Below, one piece after another: positions 16,738-25,375 of a stretch of 35,025 nucleotides of DNA. The DNA lies in contig CAVAUJ010000023.1 in NCBI GenBank assembly GCA_963591995.1, forward strand, positions 1-35,025, given 5' to 3'. This stretch comes from CAG-791 sp963591995 (GTDB lineage Bacteria > Bacillota > Clostridia > Lachnospirales > Lachnospiraceae). The notes beneath the pieces were generated by a model that was not told the origin of the DNA, made no database searches, and saw only the letters and a list, made by a program, of their open reading frames with translations. The position numbers were made by a program, and so were the translations under genes. Numbering within the stretch: position 1 is the stretch's first letter; each line of letters begins with the position of its first letter.

Positions 16738-19700
16738 TCAAATCTCCCTTTCCGCACTCTTTTTGGGTGCTGTCTTTTTGTGTTCTGCCTTGGGCTGGCT
16801 TTTCAGCTGCTCCATGACGGACTTTTTCTTTTCACGTTCCTCCCGATGGGCAGCGGCAGCCAAATCCATGAGGGAAATGGGCTGACCGTTGCGGGCCTGC
16901 TGTTCCAGCTCTGCCACCGTTGGCTCTTTTGCGCCATTGTTGATAATACCGTCGATCATGCCGTAATCGTCCTCCATGGCCATCTCCGCATTTTTCAGCG
17001 GATTTTCCGGCAGAAATCCGGGGATCTGGGTAAAGCCAACACTGTCACAGTAATGACAGGATACCTTACCATCCTGCTTGATCGCAACGATGTCACTGAC
17101 ACTCATAGAAGGACTGTGAAAATCCGCCGGTTTTTGCAGATTAAACTGCTCATATAGTTTTTCCAGCTGCTCCGGCACAGTGCCAGACTCCCTCAGAGGA
17201 GCTGAGTAAATGAGGTCATAATTGCTGCGGTCTATGGAGATATTATGGGTCTGTAACCAGTCCAGATTCATAAAGCGCACATTCTGCGGATCGTCATGGC
17301 TCACCTGATAGATGGCAAAGCAATCTCTGTTCTGAGCGAGAAATGCCTGTTCCCGTTCCTGCTGATGTTCCTGGCGCTCCATGACCTTTTCGTGGAACTG
17401 AGGGCTTTTCTCCCATTCCTCACGGTCCACACCGAAAAGGCCGCCATGATCCATGATTTCCTGCGAGTCAAATACCATACTCTCCGTATTGTCCTTATGC
17501 AGCACATAGACAGTCAAACCAGCGGCATCCAGTTCCAGCGCCCGTTCTCTGGTGACAGGGAGCATCCCATCATAGAAGTAGCCGTATTCCTGCATATCCG
17601 GTGCAGATACCTGCTCATCAGGCATAGGGTATTCATCCAGCGTCTGCTCTTGCGCTTCCGGCAGCTGAGAAGAAGCAGTCATCTGACTGACCTCTGCCTG
17701 CATCTGCTGGTAGGCAGCTTCCTGCAAGGTCTCAATCATGGACAATGGTGCGTATTTTACCGAGTCTCTGCCCAAATCGTTGTCATCACAAATCTGGAGA
17801 ACTGCCTTCATGCGGGAAATCTCCGGCATATCCAGCTGACCACCATCCAGCTCTTTCATGGATGCGGCATCGTAAAGGGTATAATCCCAGCCGCTGTCAC
17901 AGGGCTGGATATGAAGATAGGTGGCATCGTCAATTAGAAACAAAGCCTCCTGCTGGTTGGCGTCCGCCCCCAGCACCTCCATTTCCTGCATGGCCGCAGC
18001 CAGTTCCTTTACCGCTTTTTGCACCAGAGGATTATCACGGTAATAGTCGATTGCCTGGATGGTGTCCAGGTCAATGGTCTGGCCGGTCAAAATCGGAAAA
18101 GGTCCTTCATAGTCGCTTCCGTCTTTCAGCTCAAAACCAATGCCCTTGATCCCGTTCATTCGTTCTGCCGGAATCTCCTGATAAATGCGGATTGCTTCCT
18201 CCAAAGACAGGTTATCGTGGTATTCTCCGAGGTTTGGAAACTCCATGCACTCTGCTACATAGTAGGTCAGATCGCCGGTCTGCTGTCTATCAGATACCTT
18301 AGCGGTATCTTCTGGCTGCTCTATCGGGGCGGTTTCCGGCTCTGCTTTTGCATTGGGGTCAATCCCACGCTCTTTGCAGATTTCCTTATAGTGGCGCTCA
18401 ATGTCGGAGATCAAAGTGCCGGAGGTTTTGTTGATGGTCTCCAAACTGGCTCTCAGTTCTTTCAGCTCCTTGCCTTGACTCCAACTGGCAATATAGCCAA
18501 AGCTGTTTTCTCCTGTCTCGATGCCAAAATATTTGCAGACTGCATAGGAGATGCTTTCAGCCTCCACTTCTTCCGTGTGACGGTTTTTGATTGCCTGTTT
18601 TTCTGCGGTTGTATCTTCCTCAACTGTAAGACGCCATTCAAACTGATTTTCGTCCACATAGCGCCAATCCATATCAGAAGCAAACTGTTCGGCTTCTTTT
18701 TCTGTGGCAAAATCCAGCTTGAAATCATGCTTGGTTCCACCCTCACTCTCCTGCACAACCTTCCATGACGGTAGCATTTCATATTTTTTAGGGTCATGGA
18801 GCTTGCTGTGGGCAATCTCATGTACTGTGGCCGAAACCGTCTGAACCTCACTCATGCCCTGACGAATGGCAATTTTCTGATGATCAGCAGAAAAATAGCC
18901 GTCCGTATCTGCGGCCATTGCTTCAAAAGTAATCGGCACCGGTGCGCTGCGGCGCAGGGCCTCCATGAATGCCTCATAATTTGGCACATTGCCGGAAAGG
19001 GAGGAAGCAAGCTCCGGCAAAGGTTTCCCGTCGGTCTGACTCACATCAAAGACCTTGACAGGGCGGAACATGGGAATCTCGATTTCTTTTTCCTCTGTGA
19101 CGATCTTTCCGTCTTTATCCAGAATCGGAGCCTTGGTATCCGGGTCCAGCTTCTGCTCCTCGATTTTCTTCTTATACGGTGTTGGGGCAATGATGGTAAT
19201 GCCATGCTCGCCCTTTTTTACATGACGCTCAAACTGGTCTTTCCACTTATTGTATCCGGCCACTAATGTAGCGTCCGGCTTCTGCATATAGATGAGCATG
19301 GTGTTGTTTACCGAATAGCGGTGAAATCGGGACATGACGGACAGATAACGCATATACTTTTCGCTTTCAAACAGTTCTTTGATACCCTGCTCGATGCCAT
19401 CTGTGATTTCCCTTAGCCGTTCTCGATTGGTGGGTTTATTTTCAGCCATGATTTTCAATCTCCTTTCCAAGTGTGTGATTTCCGCTGTGTGTTCTGCAAT
19501 CCATGCCTTTTGTTCTTCTTCACTTTCATAAAGAAAAAGGTCCAGCAGGTACTCTACATAGGCTTTCTTCTGGATTGCTTCCACAAAACGGGGGTGCGGT
19601 TCTTCCTCCGGTGTCCTGGGAGAACGGTCGGCTTCCCATTTTTTCAGCAGATAGTAGTAATCGGACAGTACGCGATAACAGCGCTGTCGATCCTCCCGAA

Positions 19701-20022
19701 ACTTCTGTGCCTCGTTTTTTTGCCGGACATATCTCCTGCGAGGCGGGGCCTGACTGTCATAGATCAGGCCAAAGTCCTGTGCCAGTTTCTCCGCCGCTTC
19801 TTTTGGGGAGAGGTCAAAGAGCTTTGCGGTAAAGTCGATCACATCCCCATCTGCACCGCAGCCAAAGCAGTGGAACCGCTGGTCTACCTTCATGCTTGGG
19901 TTCTTATCATCGTGAAAGGGACAGCAGGCCATACCATTTCGTTTGACCTCGATCCCATAAAACTCTGCCGCTTCTCTGGTGCTGACCGACTGCTTAACTG
20001 CTTCAAATACATTCTCTGCCAT
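16738..20022 (-). CDS. CHC2 primase-like, ArdC-like, YodL and DUF4316 fusion protein
   Basis: 1094 aa. Residues about 5-85 form a DnaG-type CHC2 zinc finger (CCPFHDDKNPSMKV, HCFGCGADGDVIDF, with Cys34, His37, Cys52, Cys55). Residues about 205-290 resemble ArdC N-terminal domains (VNNTMLIYMQKPDATLVAGY, HVKKGEHGITIIAP). A HEIAH metalloprotease-type motif lies near residue 398, as in ArdC/ImmA-like anti-restriction proteins. Residues about 930-1015 look like YodL, and from about 1020 like DUF4316 (NPLKNAEMAMEDDYGMIDG). In related elements the CHC2 part and the part starting MAENKPTNRERL are often separate genes (recollection). Here they are in frame, with a strong internal ribosome site before Met192, so two products are possible. 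The role is inferred as early DNA processing and evasion of restriction in the recipient. Confidence 0.85.
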   Translation of the reverse strand: MAENVFEAVKQSVSTREAAEFYGIEVKRNGMACCPFHDDKNPSMKVDQRFHCFGCGADGDVIDFTAKLFDLSPKEAAEKLAQDFGLIYDSQAPPRRRYVRQKNEAQKFREDRQRCYRVLSDYYYLLKKWEADRSPRTPEEEPHPRFVEAIQKKAYVEYLLDLFLYESEEEQKAWIAEHTAEITHLERRLKIMAENKPTNRERLREITDGIEQGIKELFESEKYMRYLSVMSRFHRYSVNNTMLIYMQKPDATLVAGYNKWKDQFERHVKKGEHGITIIAPTPYKKKIEEQKLDPDTKAPILDKDGKIVTEEKEIEIPMFRPVKVFDVSQTDGKPLPELASSLSGNVPNYEAFMEALRRSAPVPITFEAMAADTDGYFSADHQKIAIRQGMSEVQTVSATVHEIAHSKLHDPKKYEMLPSWKVVQESEGGTKHDFKLDFATEKEAEQFASDMDWRYVDENQFEWRLTVEEDTTAEKQAIKNRHTEEVEAESISYAVCKYFGIETGENSFGYIASWSQGKELKELRASLETINKTSGTLISDIERHYKEICKERGIDPNAKAEPETAPIEQPEDTAKVSDRQQTGDLTYYVAECMEFPNLGEYHDNLSLEEAIRIYQEIPAERMNGIKGIGFELKDGSDYEGPFPILTGQTIDLDTIQAIDYYRDNPLVQKAVKELAAAMQEMEVLGADANQQEALFLIDDATYLHIQPCDSGWDYTLYDAASMKELDGGQLDMPEISRMKAVLQICDDNDLGRDSVKYAPLSMIETLQEAAYQQMQAEVSQMTASSQLPEAQEQTLDEYPMPDEQVSAPDMQEYGYFYDGMLPVTRERALELDAAGLTVYVLHKDNTESMVFDSQEIMDHGGLFGVDREEWEKSPQFHEKVMERQEHQQEREQAFLAQNRDCFAIYQVSHDDPQNVRFMNLDWLQTHNISIDRSNYDLIYSAPLRESGTVPEQLEKLYEQFNLQKPADFHSPSMSVSDIVAIKQDGKVSCHYCDSVGFTQIPGFLPENPLKNAEMAMEDDYGMIDGIINNGAKEPTVAELEQQARNGQPISLMDLAAAAHREEREKKKSVMEQLKSQPKAEHKKTAPKKSAEREI
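19447..19466 (-). promoter_or_regulatory. Internal ribosome binding site and alternative start (Met192)
   Basis: AAAGGAG at 19466-19460 lies ten bases before ATG 19449, which begins MAENKPTNRERL inside the 1094-aa frame. Translation from here would give a 903-aa ArdC/YodL/DUF4316 protein lacking the zinc finger. The site is stronger than the AAAGG before the annotated start at 20022. Confidence 0.6.
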
Positions 20023-20028
20023 GTGCCT

Positions 20029-20307
20029 TTAACTGCCGAACTTTTTCACAGGGGGCTGGTATCCAGCGGCTTTGGCCCGTTCACTGGCAGCTTTGCGGCG
20101 CTCGGCGCTGTATGGCTCCCGGACTGATACACACCGCTTGGGAACGGTAAAGTTATGGGCGTCCTTTCGGGTGATCTGGTCGGGGTGCTTTTTTGCCAGC
20201 AGTTCCAGCTTCTCCATCAGACGGGGATCGTGGGTGTAGACCTCAGCCATTGGTTCTGCCTGGTTATAGAGGAGAATGGTTTCCCGTTCCACTAAAGAGA
20301 GCTTCAT
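20029..20307 (-). CDS. Conserved ICE protein of unknown function, 92 aa
   Basis: Basic, soluble protein beginning MKLSLVERETILLYNQAEP with a middle HDPRLMEKLELLAKKHPDQI and a C-terminal PKRCVSVREPYSAERRKAASERA. I recognise the pattern as a small gene regularly found after topoisomerase III in Tn1549-like elements, but no domain function is known to me. The start ATG at 20307 overlaps the topB stop by 4 nt and has AAAGGAGG six bases upstream, so translation is coupled. The tail is rich in Arg, Lys and Ala and could contact nucleic acid, which is only a guess. Confidence 0.75.
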   Translation of the reverse strand: MKLSLVERETILLYNQAEPMAEVYTHDPRLMEKLELLAKKHPDQITRKDAHNFTVPKRCVSVREPYSAERRKAASERAKAAGYQPPVKKFGS

Positions 20308-22412
20308 CGTCCGCCTCCTTTCCGCTGGTCAAATTCCAGCTTGAAGTTGGCATACTGTCCATCGTCCTCCAAAACCACAGTGGCATCGTAGGTCTTGCCG
20401 GTTTTCTCCGAATATAGCCCCGTCACACGGACACAGCCATCGTTCAGCAGCGCAGACACCACAGCTTTGGTCGGCTCTTTTTTCTTGGCAGCCCACCATT
20501 TGTTGTTTTTCCAGATTGCAAATCTGCAAGAATCATTCTGACAGAAGAAGCCTTTTTGCAGTTCTGCAACTCCCCCACCGCAGCGAGGGCATTTGCCCAC
20601 CACCTCGTGGGGCGGAGTGAACAGGTACTCAGTTCCCTTGATGACCTGATAAGTCCCCACCAGATCTTTCAGCATGGCACTGATACCGTCTAAAAACTCC
20701 TCCGGGGCAAGCTGCCCGCACTCGATCTCGCCCAGACGGTACTCCCACTCGGCAGTCAAAAGCGGAGATTGCAGCTGTTCCGGCAGGACGGTGATGAGGG
20801 AAACTGCATCGTGGGAAGGAAGAAGCTGCACCGTTTTTCTGTTCTTTTTTCGTTCCAGAAAACCGGCAGATACCAGCTTTTCCAAAATACCGGCACGGGT
20901 GGCCGGTGTCCCCAGACCTTTTCGCTCGGCGTCCTCCGGCATATTCTCTTTTCCGGCAGTCTCCATTGCGGACAACAAGGTATCCTCCGTAAAGTGCTGA
21001 GGTGGACTGCTTTTACCTTCTTTGACGATTGCCGCAGCAACCGAAAGGGCCTGTCCTTCGGTCAGCTCCGGCAGGGCTTTCTCTGCGCCATCTTTTTTCG
21101 GCTCTGCATCCTTCATTTTGGCACGGTAAGCGTCCTCCAGTGCTTTCCATCCGGGATGCTTCACCGTTTTTCCTTTGGCGGTAAACTCCCCATCGGCACA
21201 CGCTGCAATCACAACAGTTTCCGAATAGATATGGGGCTGCGCTACAGCGCACAGCAGACGCAGGGCCACCAGCTCCAGCACCGCTTTTTCTCCCGCTGGA
21301 AGTGCAGAAAGGTCTGCATCCTTGAGATTTCTGGTAGGGATTACTGCGTGGTGGTCAGTTACTTTCTTATCGTTGATGACCGTATGCGGATCACAGGTAA
21401 TGGCGATCCCTTTGCGAAACGGCATGGCGTTGGCAACCAGATTCACCAGCACCGGCAGGCTGTCTGCCATATCACCGGTCAGATAGCGGCTGTCAGTACG
21501 GGGATAGGTGCAGAGCTTCTTTTCATACAGGTTTTGCAGATAGTCCAGGGTCTGCTGGGCTGTAAATCCAAGCAGGCGGTTGGCATCTCTTTGCAGAGTA
21601 GTCAGGTCATAGAGGGCAGGCGGCTTTTCGGACTTTTCCTTGCACTCCACCTTTTTGATTGTGACAGTTGCCCCCTGGCAGGCTTCTTTCAGCTGCTTGG
21701 CAGCGGCCTTATTCGCCATGCGCTCCCCGGATACGGTAAGACCGGGCAGCTCCAGCGCCACGGTATAAAAGGGAATCGGCTGAAAGGTGTCGATCTCAGC
21801 TTCTCGCTGGACAATGAGCGCCAGTGTTGGGGACATCACGCGCCCGATGTTGAGGGTTCGGTGATACAGCACGGAAAAAAGCCTTGTCGCATTGATCCCC
21901 ACCAGCCAGTCGGCCTTGGCACGGCAGAGGGCAGCATCCCGAAGTCCGTCATAGTCCGCACTGGGGCGCAGGTTTGCAAAGCCTTCCCTTATGGCGGAGT
22001 CCTCCATCGAAGAAATCCAGAGCCTTTTCATCGGCTTCTTGCAACCTGCCAGCTCATAGACGCTACGGAAGATCATCTCGCCCTCGCGTCCGGCATCACA
22101 GGCATTTACCACCTCCGAAACATCCGGGGCATTCATCAGCTTTTTGAGAATATCAAACTGCTTTTTCTTATCCTTTCCCACCACCATCTGCCAATGCTCC
22201 GGCAGAATAGGCAGGTCATCATATCGCCACTTGGCATACTTGGGGTCATAACTGTCTGCATCCGCAAGACCGGCCAGATGGCCCACACACCAGCTGACAC
22301 GCCAGCCATTGCCCTCCAGATACCCGTCCTTACGGACGGTTGCGCCGATCACCGCCGCCAAACTCTGGGCAACTGATGGCTTTTCGGCAATTACCAATTT
22401 ATGTTGAGCCAT
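20304..22412 (-). CDS. topB: DNA topoisomerase III (type IA)
   Basis: 702 aa, normal for plasmid/ICE TopB. It relaxes or decatenates single-stranded-containing DNA by a transient 5'-phosphotyrosine bond. The Toprim domain opens LVIAEKPSVAQSLAAVIG and has the metal-binding DAGREGE near residues 104-110. The type IA core shows NIGRVMSPTLALIVQRE, and the catalytic tyrosine is in TYPRTDSRYL near residue 302. A C-terminal zinc finger (CPRCGG...CQNDSC) lies near residues 605-630. Start ATG 22412 with GAGGAGG upstream. Topoisomerase III genes are a standard part of Gram-positive conjugation modules, presumably resolving transfer or replication intermediates. Confidence 0.95.
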   Translation of the reverse strand: MAQHKLVIAEKPSVAQSLAAVIGATVRKDGYLEGNGWRVSWCVGHLAGLADADSYDPKYAKWRYDDLPILPEHWQMVVGKDKKKQFDILKKLMNAPDVSEVVNACDAGREGEMIFRSVYELAGCKKPMKRLWISSMEDSAIREGFANLRPSADYDGLRDAALCRAKADWLVGINATRLFSVLYHRTLNIGRVMSPTLALIVQREAEIDTFQPIPFYTVALELPGLTVSGERMANKAAAKQLKEACQGATVTIKKVECKEKSEKPPALYDLTTLQRDANRLLGFTAQQTLDYLQNLYEKKLCTYPRTDSRYLTGDMADSLPVLVNLVANAMPFRKGIAITCDPHTVINDKKVTDHHAVIPTRNLKDADLSALPAGEKAVLELVALRLLCAVAQPHIYSETVVIAACADGEFTAKGKTVKHPGWKALEDAYRAKMKDAEPKKDGAEKALPELTEGQALSVAAAIVKEGKSSPPQHFTEDTLLSAMETAGKENMPEDAERKGLGTPATRAGILEKLVSAGFLERKKNRKTVQLLPSHDAVSLITVLPEQLQSPLLTAEWEYRLGEIECGQLAPEEFLDGISAMLKDLVGTYQVIKGTEYLFTPPHEVVGKCPRCGGGVAELQKGFFCQNDSCRFAIWKNNKWWAAKKKEPTKAVVSALLNDGCVRVTGLYSEKTGKTYDATVVLEDDGQYANFKLEFDQRKGGGR

Positions 22413-22602
22413 GATGGTTCCTCCTCTCTTTGAGCCATCGGGACATTTCCCGGTGACAGATACCTACGCAGGGTCTTCCATAATTCCCGCAACCATAGCA
22501 GGGGTGGCTGTGGGGTAAAGAAGGAGGACGGGAAGTTTCCTTCCCGCCCTCCGGCCTGCGTGTCATCATGCGTTCATGGGGACTGTCTGTGAAACGGGTC
22601 AT
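22399..22602 (-). CDS. Small cysteine-rich protein, 67 aa
   Basis: MTRFTDSPHERMMTRRPEGG followed by a four-cysteine cluster, CYGCGNYGRPCVGIC, and a basic tail. The spacing resembles a small zinc-binding knuckle. The start overlaps the DUF4366 stop by 4 nt (ATGA) and the stop overlaps the topB start by 14 nt. That fits the tight packing of this operon. Proteins opening this way occur at this place in related elements as far as I recall, without known function. The ribosome site is weak (GAGGA) and a strong hairpin lies inside the gene, so expression is less certain than for its neighbours. Confidence 0.55.
   Translation of the reverse strand: MTRFTDSPHERMMTRRPEGGKETSRPPSLPHSHPCYGCGNYGRPCVGICHREMSRWLKERRNHHGST
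22516..22552 (-). terminator. Terminator-like hairpin upstream of topB
   Basis: GGAGGACGGGAAG (22523-22535) pairs with CTTCCCGCCCTCC (22540-22552) around a 4-nt loop with one mismatch. On the minus strand it is followed by TTCTTT (22521-22516), giving a terminator or attenuator shape between DUF4366 and topB and inside the small Cys-protein gene. The T-run is short, so termination may be partial. Confidence 0.4.
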
Positions 22603-23363
22603 TTCACACTGTCCTCATCATCTTCTTCTGTGCTGCCCCCGTCAGCATCCGGTTCTTCCGACTCCTTATCCTCGGTTTCCCATTCCTCGGAATCTTCCTC
22701 TCCATAATCATAATCGTCCAGACTGTCATTGCCCTTGGTCTTAGGCTTATTCTTAACGAGCTTCAAGTAGGCAAATACGCCACCGCCACCAAGCAGAGCC
22801 AGCAAAAGGACCAGCGCAGCAGGGTTCAATCCGGCAGGCTTCTCTTTTTCCGGCTCCGATGTTTCTGCCGGAGGTTCCGGTGCTTTGCCCGTACATTTAC
22901 TCTTATCAGTTGCACAGACCGGGCAGGCCGTATTGACTGCCCCTGCTTCACATTTTGTTGAACAGCTGCATACCGCAGGCACCTCCTCTTTGGATTTTCC
23001 ATCTTCCATCAGCGCCGCAAGGTCTGCATCGTCCACCTGATTCAGAAAGTGAACAGCAGTCTCCTTGTCCTCATTCGCCCTATCAATCAGGATGTAAAAG
23101 TAATTTCCAGCTTTGGTCGTAACAGTAATAAGCTGCTTATTGCCTCCAAAATCATCCACCAATGCCGCATTCCCCTCCGGTGTAAGTGCCGGTGCCGGTT
23201 CTGTTTCTTCCACAATCACATTGCTGTCATTGGTAGAATCCTCTGCCGGTGCCGCCGGAGCCTGTTCTGACCCCTGTGCGAAAGCAGGGATCGTAAAGCC
23301 AAATGCCACAACCATTGTCAGGCAAAGGGCGGAAAGTGTTTTGCAAATTCTTTTATTCTTCAT
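22599..23363 (-). CDS. DUF4366-family cell-surface ICE protein
   Basis: 254 aa. An N-terminal signal peptide (KNKRICKTLSALCLTMVVAF, probable cleavage after AFA near residue 29) is followed by an extracellular domain with VTTKAGNYFYILIDRANE and FLNQVDDADLAALM. A cysteine cluster (CSCSTKC, CPVC, C) lies at about 130-160, then a Pro/Glu linker and a membrane segment near 182-202 (LNPAALVLLLALLGGGGVFA). The cytoplasmic tail is very acidic. It should be anchored in the membrane with the conserved part outside. This family lies beside DUF4315 in Tn1549/CTn elements (annotated as CD1107-like, from memory). A role in the mating channel or surface contact is inferred only. Start ATG 23363 with AGGAGG upstream, overlapping DUF4315 by 11 nt. 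Confidence 0.87.
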   Translation of the reverse strand: MKNKRICKTLSALCLTMVVAFGFTIPAFAQGSEQAPAAPAEDSTNDSNVIVEETEPAPALTPEGNAALVDDFGGNKQLITVTTKAGNYFYILIDRANEDKETAVHFLNQVDDADLAALMEDGKSKEEVPAVCSCSTKCEAGAVNTACPVCATDKSKCTGKAPEPPAETSEPEKEKPAGLNPAALVLLLALLGGGGVFAYLKLVKNKPKTKGNDSLDDYDYGEEDSEEWETEDKESEEPDADGGSTEEDDEDSVK

Positions 23364-23610
23364 AAGCGGTAGCCTCCTGATTATTTGATTCCGACAGTGC
23401 TGTATCTCTGCCGTGGTTCATTCCACCGGAAAGCATAGCGTTCAGCTGTGCTGGAGTCATGCGTAACGCACGAACCATCTGAACGATTTCCAGATTCTCT
23501 GCCTCCGTTTTCTGTGCTTCCAGGGTCTTGAGCTTTTCCTGATATTCCGCAATCTTCTCACGGGTTTTCTCAATTTCCTGGTCGATACGTTCAATTTTGT
23601 TTTTTGCCAT
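23353..23610 (-). CDS. DUF4315-family protein
   Basis: 85 aa soluble protein. Residues 1-45 are a heptad-like coiled coil (IERIDQEIEKTREKIAEYQE), followed by IVQMVRALRMTPAQLNAML, which is the DUF4315 signature. The function is unknown. The conserved place between the wall hydrolase and DUF4366 suggests a structural or regulatory role in the transfer machinery. Start ATG 23610 with AAAGGAG upstream. Confidence 0.87.
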   Translation of the reverse strand: MAKNKIERIDQEIEKTREKIAEYQEKLKTLEAQKTEAENLEIVQMVRALRMTPAQLNAMLSGGMNHGRDTALSESNNQEATAYEE

Positions 23611-23638
23611 AACCGTTCACTCCTTTCCACAAAGTCTG

Positions 23639-25375
23639 TTACCAGTTCATCAGGCCGTAGCCCTTAATACTTTGATAATTCAGGTCATAACTTTTGATCT
23701 TGCAGGCATCGCCGGAATTTCCCTCCACCGTATAAACACGGCTGCCATCCGTACCGATCACGATACCCACATGGTCTGCTGTCCCATCCAAATCCCAATC
23801 AAAGAAAATTGCATCTCCGGGAGCCAGATTGTTATAGCCTCTTGCACCCCATTGTCCATGAGACTGGAACCACGGAACGCCCTGCCACTCACAGCCTGCA
23901 AAGCGCGGTTCACTTTTTCCAGCCTGGTTATAACACCAGGATACAAAGCAGGCGCACCACTCCACGCGGCTGTCAAAGCCATACCAGCTCCAATAAGGAT
24001 AGCCGCCCACATTGCCCACCTGACGCTTGGCCAGTTCCACCAGCTGAGGATTGCCGGGGCGGGTACCGTTAATGAACTGCACACCGGACAGATCTTCCGA
24101 GCCGCTGGTATCAGGGGAACCGCCGCCAAACAACAACGGCTTATTGCCCATGGTCTGTCGGTAGACCTGATACATTTCCATCTGCTCCGGGGTCAGAATC
24201 TCCGACGCCACAGCGGAAATGGGCTTGCTGGTGAGTTTCACATTCAAAATGTAATACTCATAGGGGACTTCTTCTGAGTTGGTCTCGCCGGTCTCCGGGT
24301 CGGTGGAGGTCTCCGTGCGGTAGCGAATCTCCACTTCCTCAGTAAGCGTCAGCTGATACTGTGCTGCAAACACACGCGCCAGCTCTGCCTGAGCACTCTG
24401 CCGGGTGTAGCCTTGCAAAACGGCAGACAGAAATGCTGCCAGCTCATGAGGGTCATGACCGATCATACCAAGGTCATAGCGATACTCGTCATACCCTGGG
24501 TGGCTGCTTTCTATGTTGTCGATTTCCTCCTGCAACTGGGCTTCTCTGGCTGCATAATCTGCCTCCACCGCCAGCATTTCCGGGTCATCCGACGGATAGG
24601 TGGTGCCGGAGAGAACGGAACCGATGCTCTGCGCCATCATGGAGCAGGAGGACATGGTATTCATCAGCATACAGGTAATGAGGAACAAAACCCCTGCCAT
24701 CAGGAAACCCTTCTTGTGGCGCATGACGAATGCCCCTGCCTGCTGTACCTTTTCTTTTACCGTCCTTGCGGCTTTTCCGGTTTTGGATGCAGCCTGGGCG
24801 GTATTTCCGGCAGTCTGACCGGCGTGTTTGGCGGCGGCATACTGCTTTTTGATGGCCTGCTTTTGCTGCCAGCGGGAAAGAGGGTTGCTGGCAAACTGGG
24901 GATTTTCCTGCAAAGATTTCTGGTACAGAACATTTACATTTGCCTTTTCCAGTTGACGCTCTGCCTGGGCTGCTTTGCGGTACGGCTTCAGCTTGTGGCT
25001 GCGATAGCCCTCCCGCACCAGATAAGCGCCGGTCTCCACCGCTTCCTCGGACTTGTGGGCGCTTTCCACGCCCACATTGTCCTGCTCTGTTTCCCGGATC
25101 TCTTTGTGGAGCTTGCCTGCGACCAGATGGACGGGAGCTTCCCTGACTCCTTGAGAAACTTTGGAAGGTGGCTTTTTCTTGTCCTCAAAGGTCAGCTTCG
25201 AGGTCTTTTTTCCGGTATCCGGGTCAATGACCGTCTGCCTGACCTTTTTCTTTGGGATATTGGCCTGCGACTTATCTGCTCTGGCCGCAGCTTTCTCCGC
25301 TTTACGGATCGGCTTTTCCAGTGCAGGATCAGACCGTTCCTCATCAGTAAAGCGCAGGCGCGGCTCTTTATTCAA
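23639..25375 (-). CDS. Membrane-anchored NlpC/CHAP-type cell-wall hydrolase
   Basis: 578 aa. The first ~220 residues are basic and cytoplasmic, with a membrane segment near 226-247 (GFLMAGVLFLITCMLMNTM). The outer region includes LAAFLSAVLQGYTRQSAQ and a coiled stretch. The C-terminal CHAP/NlpC-like peptidase carries the cysteine in EWCACFVSWCYNQAG near 473, the histidine in ADHVGIVIG and EGNSGD further on. Such proteins cut peptidoglycan so the conjugation channel can cross the wall, comparable to VirB1 or Tn916 Orf14. The start is a TTG at 25375 with GGGAG six bases upstream, overlapping the previous gene by 8 nt. The next ATG would lose the conserved beginning. Confidence 0.9.
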   Translation of the reverse strand: MNKEPRLRFTDEERSDPALEKPIRKAEKAAARADKSQANIPKKKVRQTVIDPDTGKKTSKLTFEDKKKPPSKVSQGVREAPVHLVAGKLHKEIRETEQDNVGVESAHKSEEAVETGAYLVREGYRSHKLKPYRKAAQAERQLEKANVNVLYQKSLQENPQFASNPLSRWQQKQAIKKQYAAAKHAGQTAGNTAQAASKTGKAARTVKEKVQQAGAFVMRHKKGFLMAGVLFLITCMLMNTMSSCSMMAQSIGSVLSGTTYPSDDPEMLAVEADYAAREAQLQEEIDNIESSHPGYDEYRYDLGMIGHDPHELAAFLSAVLQGYTRQSAQAELARVFAAQYQLTLTEEVEIRYRTETSTDPETGETNSEEVPYEYYILNVKLTSKPISAVASEILTPEQMEMYQVYRQTMGNKPLLFGGGSPDTSGSEDLSGVQFINGTRPGNPQLVELAKRQVGNVGGYPYWSWYGFDSRVEWCACFVSWCYNQAGKSEPRFAGCEWQGVPWFQSHGQWGARGYNNLAPGDAIFFDWDLDGTADHVGIVIGTDGSRVYTVEGNSGDACKIKSYDLNYQSIKGYGLMNW

